This document shows, piece after piece, positions 27,411 to 35,468 of a stretch of 49,812 nt of DNA (its first letter is position 1; each line of letters begins with the position of its first letter). Location of the stretch: positions 1 through 49,812 of the forward strand of contig CAMSQM010000021.1 of assembly GCA_947062675.1 (NCBI GenBank). Reading direction: 5' to 3'. The DNA comes from an uncultured Roseburia sp. (GTDB lineage: Bacteria; Bacillota; Clostridia; Lachnospirales; Lachnospiraceae). Made by a program: the position numbers and the translations under genes. Below the pieces are notes generated by a model. That model was not told where the DNA came from and did not search any database. It worked only from the letters and a program-made list of their open reading frames with translations.

Positions 27411-28616
27411 TTATTTTGTGCCGCACAGATAATCGATAAGCTCATGCCCTCTGGCGATGTATCTGCCGGACGCCGCGGCTTCCCGCTCATTATAATGGCG
27501 GTTTCCACTGCGCGGGCAGGTGCTGTCGTAGAGCAGAAAAGGCACAGCTTCCGCCGAATGTGTGCGGATACAGACCGGCGTCGGATGATCAGGCAGAACC
27601 AGCATCCGGAAATCCTCCCCCGCGGCTGCAAGCCCCTCCGCAACCGGCTTTACGACGCGCGCGTCAAGATATTCAATTGCTTTTACCTTTTTTTCGGCGC
27701 TGCCCTGATGACCCATCTCGTCCGGCCCCTCCAGATGAACATAGACAAAATCACAGCCTCCCCCGGTCAGGACGTCGACGGCAGCCTGTGCCTTTCCCTC
27801 ATAGTTGGTGTCCAGACCGCCGTTCGCCCCCTCCACATGGATGACCTTCATCGAGGTTCCCGCCGCAATCCCTTTGAGCAGATCAACCGCCGAAATCATC
27901 GCCCCTTTCAGCCGTGTGCGCTCCTCAAACGGATACAGGGCCGGCCTGGTTCCTGCACCCCAGAACCAGCAGGAATTCGCCGGATTCAGCCCCTTTTCCA
28001 TCCGCGCAAGGTTGACGGGATGGCGGGCAAGAATCTCATAGCTTTTCTTCATCATCTCTCTGAGCGTCTCATCTTCCGGCAGGTAATTCCCGATTTTCCT
28101 CCCCAGAATATCATGCGGCGGCACCAGATCCGTCAGCGGACCGTTCTCCCGGATCAGACAGTGACGGTAACTGGTTCCCGCATAAAAATGAAACGCTCCC
28201 CCGCCCAGCTCTTTTTTCACGGCGTCCAGCAGAATCACGCTTTCCTCCGTGCTGATTTCACCGGAGCTGTGATCGAGAATGGTTCTCTCCTCATAGACAT
28301 CTTCCGCCTGCGAGAGCGTGACAAGATTGCAGCGAAGTGCAATATCCGTGTCCTTCATCGGAACCCCGATGGACAGCGCCTCAAGCGGCGAACGGCCGGA
28401 ATAGAATTTCTGCGGGTCATACCCGAGCACGGACAGATTGGCCGTGTCGCTCCCGGGCTTCATGCCGTCCGGAATTGTGCACACCATGCCAAGCTCCCCT
28501 CCGGACGCCAGCGCATCCATCCCGGGCGTATCCGCATACTCCAGCGGAGTCTTCCCTCCCAGACTCTCAATCGGACGGTCAGCCATCCCGTCCCCAAGAA
28601 TAATCACATATTTCAT
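27411..28616 (-). CDS. ApgM-family phosphoglycerate mutase / proposed homoserine kinase
   Basis: A 401-residue alkaline-phosphatase-superfamily enzyme of the archaeal-type cofactor-independent phosphoglycerate mutase family. The metal-binding start YVIILGDGMADRP, the phosphorylated-serine segment KPGSDTANLSVLGYDP and the C-terminal HLEGPDEMGHQG and VLPDHPTPV metal sites are intact. A branch of this family has been proposed, from clustering with threonine genes, to be homoserine kinases. The location directly after homoserine dehydrogenase and an ACT regulator fits that proposal, but the residues alone do not decide. It lies 61 nt after hom. Confidence 0.85.
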   Translation of the reverse strand: MKYVIILGDGMADRPIESLGGKTPLEYADTPGMDALASGGELGMVCTIPDGMKPGSDTANLSVLGYDPQKFYSGRSPLEALSIGVPMKDTDIALRCNLVTLSQAEDVYEERTILDHSSGEISTEESVILLDAVKKELGGGAFHFYAGTSYRHCLIRENGPLTDLVPPHDILGRKIGNYLPEDETLREMMKKSYEILARHPVNLARMEKGLNPANSCWFWGAGTRPALYPFEERTRLKGAMISAVDLLKGIAAGTSMKVIHVEGANGGLDTNYEGKAQAAVDVLTGGGCDFVYVHLEGPDEMGHQGSAEKKVKAIEYLDARVVKPVAEGLAAAGEDFRMLVLPDHPTPVCIRTHSAEAVPFLLYDSTCPRSGNRHYNEREAAASGRYIARGHELIDYLCGTK

Positions 28617-28677
28617 TTTTTCCTCATTTCCGCGCGTGTTCCTGCGCCCGCACTCCCGTCCCGAAATATTTCAGCAT

Positions 28678-29877
28678 CTATGCGATGCGGATTCTCTGCA
28701 GAATTCCCTGCAGCTGCTCCGCTTTTGCCGCAAAAGCCGCCTCACTCAGCTCCTCCGTGAGAAAACCTCTCTCCCCGGAAATTCCCTCTGCCACAATATA
28801 TTCCACATCTCCGAATACGGCACGGATCGCCGGGCGTTCCGCTGTTGTCCGCACAAAAAAGCGGTTCCGGATACTGTTAAAGTCAGCCAGCTCAATCTTT
28901 TTTGTACTCCAGTCCACAGCCAGACCTGCGTCCGGATGTCTTGCGATCTCGACAATATCCGCCACAACAGCGCTCGCGGTCGGCAGCTTTCCGGCGCCGC
29001 TCCCGTAAAACATGGCGTCTCCCAGAACATTTCCATGCACAAAAACGGCGTTGAATACATCATTCACGCTGTAGAGCGGATGTTCCGGCGGCAGAAGGAA
29101 CGGTGCAACCATTGCCGCATAACCGTTCTTTGTCTTCTTACTGGAGGCCAGAAGGCGTACGACTCTGCCCATCGCAGACGCGTACCGGATATCCGTCGCC
29201 GTGATGTCCGTGATCCCCTCCGTGTGAATATCCTCATAGTCCACCTGCTGTCCGCAGACCAGGGAAGTCAGAATCGCAATCTTTCTGCAGGCATCATATC
29301 CTTCTATATCCGCAGTCGGATCTTTCTCCGCATATCCCTTGTCCTGGGCATCTTTTAATACATCGTCAAATTCCAGCCCTTCCCTGGACATTTTGGTCAG
29401 CATATAGTTTGTGGTGCCATTTACAATTCCCGTAATTTCCTCAATTTCATCCGCCGTCAGGCAGGAATTTAAGGAGCGGATAATCGGAATTCCTCCGCCC
29501 ACGCTCGCCTCAAACATAAAATGCACATTTTTTTCCTTCGCGAGCGCCGTCAGTTCCGCCCCCTTCGCCGCCACAAGCGCTTTATTCGACGTTGTGACAT
29601 GCTTTCCTGCCATCAGCATAGCTTTTACAAACGTATAAGCAGGTTCCACCCCGCCCATCGTCTCCACAACAACCTGTACCTGCGGATCCTCCGCAATTAC
29701 TCTGTAATCATGCACCAGCTTTTCGCTGAGCGGATCTCCGGGAAAATCCCGCAGATCCAGTATATACCGGATCCCGATCTCTTCCCCTGCGCGTTTACGG
29801 ATGCTCTCCCTGTTAATCCGGAGCACTTCCGCCACACCGGAACCGATCGTCCCGTATCCCATTATTGCTGCTTCCAT
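28678..29877 (-). CDS. hom: Homoserine dehydrogenase
   Basis: A 399-residue enzyme that reduces aspartate semialdehyde to homoserine for threonine and methionine. Seen are the NAD(P) fold (AAIMGYGTIGSGVAEVL), the catalytic-domain signature GIVNGTTNYMLTKM and the following EKDPTADIEGYDACRKIAILTSLV. The C-terminus is short, so the usual full ACT regulatory domain is absent or reduced. A separate ACT-domain protein is encoded just upstream. The ATG at 29877 has GGAGGT 4 nt before it. The gap to the ACT gene is 52 nt, and ApgM follows. Confidence 0.95.
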   Translation of the reverse strand: MEAAIMGYGTIGSGVAEVLRINRESIRKRAGEEIGIRYILDLRDFPGDPLSEKLVHDYRVIAEDPQVQVVVETMGGVEPAYTFVKAMLMAGKHVTTSNKALVAAKGAELTALAKEKNVHFMFEASVGGGIPIIRSLNSCLTADEIEEITGIVNGTTNYMLTKMSREGLEFDDVLKDAQDKGYAEKDPTADIEGYDACRKIAILTSLVCGQQVDYEDIHTEGITDITATDIRYASAMGRVVRLLASSKKTKNGYAAMVAPFLLPPEHPLYSVNDVFNAVFVHGNVLGDAMFYGSGAGKLPTASAVVADIVEIARHPDAGLAVDWSTKKIELADFNSIRNRFFVRTTAERPAIRAVFGDVEYIVAEGISGERGFLTEELSEAAFAAKAEQLQGILQRIRIA

Positions 29878-29929
29878 TCTTACCTCCATGTGCACATACT
29901 TTTTCTGGTCTTATGAAATTGCAGTATCC

Positions 29930-30379
29930 CTATTCCTGCCCCAGGATCCTGATGGAATGGATCCCCGGCTGTTCCTCGACGTGTGCAACCATCTCCGTCA
30001 CATCCCCCGTCTGAGGAAGGACATCCACACTTAAAGTCAGGGACGCCACACCATTGACCGGTATACTCTGATGAATTGTCAGAATATTTGCGTGAAACTC
30101 TGCAATATTCTTCAGCACGACCGACAGCAGTCCCGGCTCGTCGTCCAGCTGAATCACCATCGTAATCGTTTTGCCCCTCGCCGTGTCGCGGAACGGGAAG
30201 ATATCGTCTTTATATTTGTAGAAAGAGCTCCGGCTGATACCCGCCTTCTCGGTCGCCTCCTGGATGGATGCCGTCTTTCCGGTGTCAAGCAGGCGCTTTG
30301 CCTCCACCACCCGCAAAAGTACCTCGGGCACCGCCCTCTCTTTCAGAACAAAATACTGGCTGTTCTCTTTCCTGTCCAA
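29930..30379 (-). CDS. ACT domain protein (UPF0735/PheB-like)
   Basis: A 149-residue protein with an N-terminal helical segment containing an HTH-like stretch (ASIQEATEKAGISRSSFYKYKDDIFPF) and a C-terminal ACT domain from about residue 70 (ITMVIQLDDEPGLLSVVLKNIAEFHANILTIHQ). The ACT domain binds amino acids. It precedes hom, so it probably regulates threonine-branch expression or activity. The start is uncertain: no ATG is available, and the TTG at 30379 has AGAGG 5-6 nt upstream; a TTG at 30397 is the alternative. It has its own promoter at 30438-30466. Confidence 0.8.
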   Translation of the reverse strand: MDRKENSQYFVLKERAVPEVLLRVVEAKRLLDTGKTASIQEATEKAGISRSSFYKYKDDIFPFRDTARGKTITMVIQLDDEPGLLSVVLKNIAEFHANILTIHQSIPVNGVASLTLSVDVLPQTGDVTEMVAHVEEQPGIHSIRILGQE

Positions 30380-30437
30380 TTCTGCCTCTTTCCGCAAGCA
30401 TGTCTGTTACACACTTACATTTGTTCTCACCCGGAAG

Positions 30438-30466
30438 ATCATAACACAAAGAGGCTGCCGGGGCAA
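30438..30466 (-). promoter_or_regulatory. Promoter of ACT-hom-apgM operon
   Basis: TTGCCC, a 17-bp spacer and TATGAT on the minus strand. It is embedded in the terminator hairpin of the upstream TPM gene. No T-box was seen in the short leader. Confidence 0.55.
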
Positions 30467-30473
30467 CCTCTTT
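30448..30473 (-). terminator. Terminator after the TPM gene
   Basis: AAAGAGGTTGCC pairs with GGCAGCCTCTTT on the minus strand, starting at the base after the TPM stop codon. The T run is short. It ends the prfB-SPFH-ZnR-TPM unit. Confidence 0.6.
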
Positions 30474-31292
30474 TCAGAACTTTCTGCTTCCTCCGCCGTG
30501 CTGGCGTCCGCTGCCGGATGTATGCATCGTGCTGCGCCCTGCACTGTCCCCGTCGCCGGATGACTGCCGGGGGATTCTCCTGTGCGTCACGGTCTGCCCT
30601 GAGTAGCGGTCCTCCTTCACGCGCAGTTCCACCCTGCCGTAGTCGCGGAATGCATAGCTGTATGTACCGGTTTTCATCCGGTATTTTCCCACAATCACGG
30701 AAAAAAATACCGCCCCTGCCCCGCAGGCCGCCACAGCCGCGATCGCAAGTTCCGCAGGCCGGATACTCCGGTACTCTGACCGCTTTCCAGTCTCCTGATC
30801 ATAATTGTACTGCCCCTGCAAAATTCCCTCCGCATAACAGCCCCGGATTCCTGAAAGCATCTGCTCAAAACACGAACGGTAATCTCCCCCAGATACGTAT
30901 CCGTACGCATCATCAATAATAGTTTCAGTCCGCTCATCCGTCAGATACCGCGCTGCCTCCCCGCAGGTCGAAATCACAATCTCGCGGTTATCCATATCAA
31001 TCAGCAGCGCCACACCGTTCTCCTGTTCCGGGGAATGCGCGTCAAAAAAATCGTCCGCGTAATCCACCGCCGTCTTCCCGCCCGCATCCGCTGTCGTCAC
31101 CAGAAAAATACTCCAGCCCGTGGCTTCCATCAGCTCCCCGGCTTCTCTGCCAAGCTCCCCGGCATCGCTCTCCGACAGAAGCGAAGCGCCATCAGAAACC
31201 ATTCCCTGTTCTGCGGCCCGGATACTTCCCGCAGCTGCCAGCGAAAAGAGCATGATCATCAGAAAAATGACCGGCCTTATTCTCTTTCTCAT
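30474..31292 (-). CDS. TPM domain protein (YdjH-like)
   Basis: A 272-residue exported protein with a signal peptide at 1-27 (MRKRIRPVIFLMIMLFSLAAAGSIRAA), a TPM domain to about residue 150 (VSDGASLLSESD... GWSIFLVTTADAGGKTAVDYADDFFD), one membrane helix near 180-200 and a basic, Ser/Gly-rich cytoplasmic tail. TPM domains occur in envelope-stress and photosystem-repair proteins. Its ATG overlaps the stop of the zinc-ribbon gene by 4 nt. Together with the SPFH gene they match the ydjGHI genes of B. subtilis in content. The biochemical role is unknown. Confidence 0.8.
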   Translation of the reverse strand: MRKRIRPVIFLMIMLFSLAAAGSIRAAEQGMVSDGASLLSESDAGELGREAGELMEATGWSIFLVTTADAGGKTAVDYADDFFDAHSPEQENGVALLIDMDNREIVISTCGEAARYLTDERTETIIDDAYGYVSGGDYRSCFEQMLSGIRGCYAEGILQGQYNYDQETGKRSEYRSIRPAELAIAAVAACGAGAVFFSVIVGKYRMKTGTYSYAFRDYGRVELRVKEDRYSGQTVTHRRIPRQSSGDGDSAGRSTMHTSGSGRQHGGGSRKF

Positions 31293-32374
31293 AAGAAATA
31301 TCCTCCCACAAGCCCGAGCGCCAGCACAACCGCCGCGAGAAGAAAGCTGGCCAGCGTCAGCCTGACATAGTCAACCGGCAGTTCCCCGCACACTTTTCCG
31401 GTCTGTCCGTTCATGGAATAGTAATAAATTTTTCCATCCCTCCCCTTATAGGTGATCGTCCACACCGGAAAAAGCATATAAGACCAGTTTTCTTTCTCTG
31501 CCTTTATGTGAAGATTGTGGATGGAAACAGAATCATACCCACTCACAGTCTCCCTCAGCAGACGCTCTGCGCTCTGCCGCATCTCGCCCAGCATTTTCTC
31601 CCGGACACCAGCCTGCCCGATATCCCTCCGCTCTGCGAGAAATCCCGAGAGATAACCCATATGAAACTCCTTCGCCTCGTCGGACCGGTAGGGCATCACG
31701 CCCTCAGCCAGCTTTGCGTTTGCCTTCTGAAGCGCCCGCTCCGCCAGATTTGACAGGCACACCTTTCCCGACCGCTCCACGGCATAATGTCTGGTCTCTG
31801 TATACTCAAGCTCCCCGCTCCGCCAGATACGGATATGGCGCGCATCTGCGTGAAGGCTTCCGTCCATCTCCACATCATAAACCCAGTAGGGAAAATATAC
31901 TCCCGTCAGGCTTTCAATCTGTCTTTTGCAGAAAAAAGCCCCAGGTACAAACTTTTTCTTTCCGACATACTCCAGAAACGCCTTTTCGGCTTCCTCCCTC
32001 GCAATCCGGAACGGAATAATCTTATCCGGCAGATATTCCCCTGAAAGACGTCCGGAAAGTACCACCGGATTATGACAGTAATAGCAGAAAGAAGCCGCCG
32101 TCGTGGTGTCTGTCACAATCTCCGCGCCGCAGGACGGGCAGCGGTACGCCACCGCCTCCTGCCCTGCCGCGGCAGATTCCGTCCCACCCGCGGCGGCTTC
32201 CGTCCTGTCCCGGACTCCCCCGCCGTCCGCAGACGGGGCCTTCGTCTGCCCCGACGCATCCAGTTGGCCCTGGGAAAACCGTGAACCGCAGTATTCACAT
32301 TTATACCCCTGGGAAGACGGGTCAAATATCAGTTCTCCATCACAATTCGGACATTTAAAACTGACAACCGCCAT
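31289..32374 (-). CDS. Zinc-ribbon membrane protein (YdjG-like)
   Basis: A 361-residue protein with two N-terminal zinc ribbons: CPNC...CEYC at about 8-33 and CPSC...CYYC at about 79-100. A middle domain follows (IIPFRIAREEAEKAFLEYV ... LTGVYFPYWVYDVEMDGSLHADA), then a C-terminal membrane helix (LTLASFLLAAVVLALGLVGGYF). This resembles B. subtilis YdjG and related proteins often annotated as TFIIB-type zinc ribbons. It sits 1 nt after the SPFH gene and overlaps the TPM gene by 4 nt, so the three are tightly coupled. Likely part of a membrane-stress complex. Confidence 0.75.
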   Translation of the reverse strand: MAVVSFKCPNCDGELIFDPSSQGYKCEYCGSRFSQGQLDASGQTKAPSADGGGVRDRTEAAAGGTESAAAGQEAVAYRCPSCGAEIVTDTTTAASFCYYCHNPVVLSGRLSGEYLPDKIIPFRIAREEAEKAFLEYVGKKKFVPGAFFCKRQIESLTGVYFPYWVYDVEMDGSLHADARHIRIWRSGELEYTETRHYAVERSGKVCLSNLAERALQKANAKLAEGVMPYRSDEAKEFHMGYLSGFLAERRDIGQAGVREKMLGEMRQSAERLLRETVSGYDSVSIHNLHIKAEKENWSYMLFPVWTITYKGRDGKIYYYSMNGQTGKVCGELPVDYVRLTLASFLLAAVVLALGLVGGYFL

Positions 32375-32375
32375 C

Positions 32376-33650
32376 CTACCCCCTCGCTTTCCCGCAGTTA
32401 CTACAGAACTTTCCGGTATTCACAGTCCCGCAGACACAGGTCCAGTCTGCGGCGGGAGCCGGTTTTCCGCACTCGCTGCAGAACTTTCCGGTATTGGTAT
32501 GGCCGCAGGCGCAGACCCAGCCTGTCTGGGGAGAGGGAGCCGGTTTTCCGCATCCGCCGCAGAACTTTCCGGTATTCACCTCTCCGCACGCACATTTCCA
32601 GCTGTTCGCGTTCTGCGCTCCGGGGTGCGCCCCGCCTCCCGGCGCCGGTGAGGCATTCTGCATCTGCATCTGCGCGAGGTTGACGGCGGACGCCGCCCCC
32701 ATCATACCTCCGGCGGACTGCATTCCCATGCCCATCCCCATAAACCCGGCCATCGCGCCGTTTGCATTGGAGCCTGCAGCCTCAAACCCGCGCGCCATCG
32801 CTCCCTGCACGTATCCCTCCCGCACATTCGGATCACCCAGCATGGCGCCCTGATTGCGCATATTAATCAGTTTCTGGGATTCTTCATCGTAGGAGACGCT
32901 CGCGATGCCAACTGACTGAATCTCCATGCCGCGCATTTTATTCCATTCCGCGTCCAGTGTATCCGCCATATAGCGGCCAAGCTCCCTGGCTTTGGACGTC
33001 ACAAACGAAATGCGCGTTCCGTCCGCCGACATCTGGTTGATCGAGGACTGCAGCGCCTCCAGAAACTCTGCCAGATACTGCTCGTTGATCTCCTCGATCT
33101 GCACACTGTCCTTATTGCGCGGAATCACTTCCGCATAAAACTGAAGCGGATTGACAATCCGGACAGAATAAGTGCCGTGCGCGCGTAAAAAGAGCTCTGC
33201 ATTGTAAAAATTATCAAAATAGTTGATCGGATTGCGCGTGCCGAACTTTATTCCCTTAATTTCCTGCAGATTGATAAAAAATACTTTCTGCGCTCCGGCA
33301 GTCTGACCGCCAAACCGGATACGGTTAAACGCTTCTTTTAAAGACTCTCCGAACTGTCCGTTAAACAGGGACGGCATGGAGGAATGATCCACCTTGTAAT
33401 ATCCGGGCTCCGCCGTATAGTCCACAACCCTTCCGCCGTCCACCAGCATCATAAACTGGTTATCATAAACATGAATCACCGAGCCGTTCGATACTGTATG
33501 GCTGCTTCCCTTCCGGTTCTGACCTCTGCGCAGAAGCGTACCTCTGGCAAAAACAGTGCGCTCTCCCATATCTTCCGCTTCTATCACCTCAAGCCACTGG
33601 TCCGCCAGCGCCCCGCTGACTGCCTGCCCGGCCGCCCTTATAATACCCAT
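32376..33650 (-). CDS. SPFH domain protein with three C-terminal zinc ribbons (YdjI-like)
   Basis: A 424-residue SPFH/Band 7 protein, related to B. subtilis YdjI, sometimes called virion core protein. The SPFH region spans roughly residues 20-270. A Met/Gly-rich segment follows (GFMGMGMGMQSAGGMMG). Then come three tandem zinc ribbons, each CxCG...GKFCxxCGK. AGGAGG lies before the ATG at 33650; an ATG 12 codons earlier overlaps prfB's end and lacks such a site. It begins 16 nt after prfB and leads the SPFH-ZnR-TPM trio. In Bacillus this trio sits with a PspA gene, which is absent here. Confidence 0.85.
   Translation of the reverse strand: MGIIRAAGQAVSGALADQWLEVIEAEDMGERTVFARGTLLRRGQNRKGSSHTVSNGSVIHVYDNQFMMLVDGGRVVDYTAEPGYYKVDHSSMPSLFNGQFGESLKEAFNRIRFGGQTAGAQKVFFINLQEIKGIKFGTRNPINYFDNFYNAELFLRAHGTYSVRIVNPLQFYAEVIPRNKDSVQIEEINEQYLAEFLEALQSSINQMSADGTRISFVTSKARELGRYMADTLDAEWNKMRGMEIQSVGIASVSYDEESQKLINMRNQGAMLGDPNVREGYVQGAMARGFEAAGSNANGAMAGFMGMGMGMQSAGGMMGAASAVNLAQMQMQNASPAPGGGAHPGAQNANSWKCACGEVNTGKFCGGCGKPAPSPQTGWVCACGHTNTGKFCSECGKPAPAADWTCVCGTVNTGKFCSNCGKARG
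32395..32600. repeat. Three tandem zinc-ribbon coding repeats
   Basis: Three units of about 75-80 bp, each with GCAGAACTTTCCGGTATT or ACAGAACTTTCCGGTATT (at about 32402, 32478 and 32559) and, for two, GCCGGTTTTCCGC. They encode successive CxCG-(N)TGKFCxxCGK ribbons of the SPFH protein and point to recent duplication. Confidence 0.75.
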
Positions 33651-33666
33651 ACCTTTTCCTCCTGTC

Positions 33667-34801
33667 TTACTCTTCTCCTCCTGCACCCACAGGGCACCCC
33701 AGGGAAAGCCACTTCAGATACCCGTTCATAAACAGATCGATTCTGCCGTCCATCACACTGTCCGCATTTCCGGTCTCGACGCCTGTGCGATGATCTTTTA
33801 CCATCGTGTACGGCTGCATGACATAGGAACGTATCTGATTTCCCCAGCCGATTTCCGTCACTTCGCCCCGGATTCCCGCAGCTTTCTCCGCGTTTTCCTG
33901 CTGCCTGAGCAGATAAAGCTTTGCCTTTAACATCTGCATCGCCTTATCCTTGTTCTGAAACTGCGACCGCTCATTCTGACACTGCACCACGATTCCCGTG
34001 GGCAGATGTGTGATCCGGATCGCCGACGATGTCTTATTGATATGCTGTCCGCCTGCGCCGCTGGAACGGTAAGTGTCAATCCGGAGTTCATCATCCCTGA
34101 TCTCCACATCCAGATCCTCCTCGATATCCGGCATGACATCGCAGGATACAAAGGATGTCTGCCGCTTTCCGGCAGCGTTGAAAGGCGAAATGCGCACAAG
34201 GCGGTGCACGCCTTTTTCGGATTTCAGATAGCCGTATGCGTTCTCACCGTTTACCTGGAATGTGATGGATTTAATCCCCGCCTCTTCTCCGTCGAGTGAA
34301 TCCAGCACCTCCAGCGTATAATCGTGATCCTGCGCCCACCGCGCATACATGCGGTAAAGCATCGCTGCCCAGTCGCAGGATTCCGTGCCCCCTGCGCCGG
34401 CATGAAGCGAAACGATCGCATTGTCTTTATCGTATTCGCCGGAGAGCAGTGTTTTGCTGCGGATTTTCTCATAAGTCTCCGTAAAACCGTCCAGCAGCTC
34501 CCGGATCTCCGGAATCAGAGACGCGTCGTTTTCCTCATAACCCATCTCGATCAGTGTCTCGATGTCCTCGAACTGCGTCTTTAAGGCGGCATAAGTGGCC
34601 ACATCGTCCTTCATACTCTTTAATTGTTTCATTTTTTTCTGGGAAACTTCCGGGTCATTCCAGAAATCCGGCGCCTCCATTTCCCGCTCTGCTTCCTGTA
34701 TCCGCTGCTCTTTGACCGCCAGGTCAAAGTGAATCCCTCACTTCCTGCAGCGGAGCCCTGTATGCATTCAGGGTTCCCTTGAATTGATCTAATTCTACCA
34801 C
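33667..34801 (-). CDS. prfB: Peptide chain release factor 2 (programmed +1 frameshift)
   Basis: Release factor for UGA and UAA codons. The second reading frame (34725 down to 33667) contains the GGQ motif (RSSGAGGQHINKTSSAIRITH) and the stop-recognition region with SPF (VRISPFNAAGK). The first frame starts at GTG 34801 (AGAGG upstream) and runs 25 codons to an in-frame TGA at 34724-34726. It reads CTT TGA C, the classical frameshift site, with AGG three codons before CTT. A +1 shift joins the frames into about 377 residues, normal for the family. A promoter lies at 34860-34888, and the SPFH operon follows 16 nt later. Confidence 0.95.
34723..34738 (-). promoter_or_regulatory. prfB frameshift site
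   Basis: AGG GAT TCA CTT TGA C on the minus strand. The CTT slips +1 at the in-frame TGA, so RF2 levels control their own synthesis. AGG sits where E. coli has AGGGGG, but the anti-Shine-Dalgarno match is weaker here. Confidence 0.9.
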
Positions 34802-34859
34802 AGTATCACCTCTTTCATTATTTTGATCAGATCTTTCGCGCACAGCCGTGCACGCTTTT

Positions 34860-34888
34860 ATTGTAATGGAAGATCAGCAGATGCGCAA
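34860..34888 (-). promoter_or_regulatory. prfB promoter
   Basis: TTGCGC, a 17-bp spacer and TACAAT on the minus strand, about 60 bp before the GTG start. A GC hairpin (CGTGCAC...GTGCGCG) lies in the leader. Confidence 0.5.
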
Positions 34889-34957
34889 TATATTTTCCGC
34901 GAAACCACGGACGAAACCGTCTGTCCGGTCCCGTCAGACGGCCATGAGTCCGTCCGG

Positions 34958-35464
34958 TCATTTGCTGCCGTCTCCCGGCTCCATAAATGTTCCCGCAATT
35001 TTCCCGGCTGCCCGCACCAGCAGCAGGCACACAACTGCCCCGATTGTATCAAGCACCACGTCCCCTGGCCGCCCTGCCCTTCCCGGCACAAACAACTGAT
35101 GGAACTCATCTGTCGCCGCATATGCCGCGGTCAGCGCGAGCGCGGACAGATAGCGCCGCCGTCCCGCAACCCCGAAGGCCGCAAAAAACAAAAAAGAAAA
35201 CAGGGCCAGAATACCATATTCCGACATATGTGCCAGCTTGCGGATGGGGTAATCCAGCTTCTGTGTACAGGATAAAAGCTCGTCCTCCATCAGTTCCATC
35301 TGAAAAAACTCGTCGGCTTTGCACAGCAGCCTGTACGCAACGCCTCCGCTCACCTCCGCCGACTCCGATGCCGGCTGGGCGGAAAACAGAAAAATCACTG
35401 TCATCCAGCCCGCCAGGAGTACCGATGCCGCCGTCCGGAAAAGTACCTTTTTTACATTCCTCAC
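34958..35464 (-). CDS. VanZ family membrane protein
   Basis: A 168-residue membrane protein of the VanZ-like family. It has four hydrophobic helices, near residues 10-30, 80-100, 105-120 and 138-155, the family motif RKLAHMSEYGILALF, and ATDEFHQLFVPGRAGRPGDVVLDTIGA. VanZ gives low teicoplanin resistance in enterococci; most homologues have unknown roles. It starts 4 nt after the S41 protease gene stop and is likely co-transcribed. The next gene, prfB, has its own promoter. Confidence 0.85.
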   Translation of the reverse strand: MRNVKKVLFRTAASVLLAGWMTVIFLFSAQPASESAEVSGGVAYRLLCKADEFFQMELMEDELLSCTQKLDYPIRKLAHMSEYGILALFSFLFFAAFGVAGRRRYLSALALTAAYAATDEFHQLFVPGRAGRPGDVVLDTIGAVVCLLLVRAAGKIAGTFMEPGDGSK

Positions 35465-35468
35465 TCTG

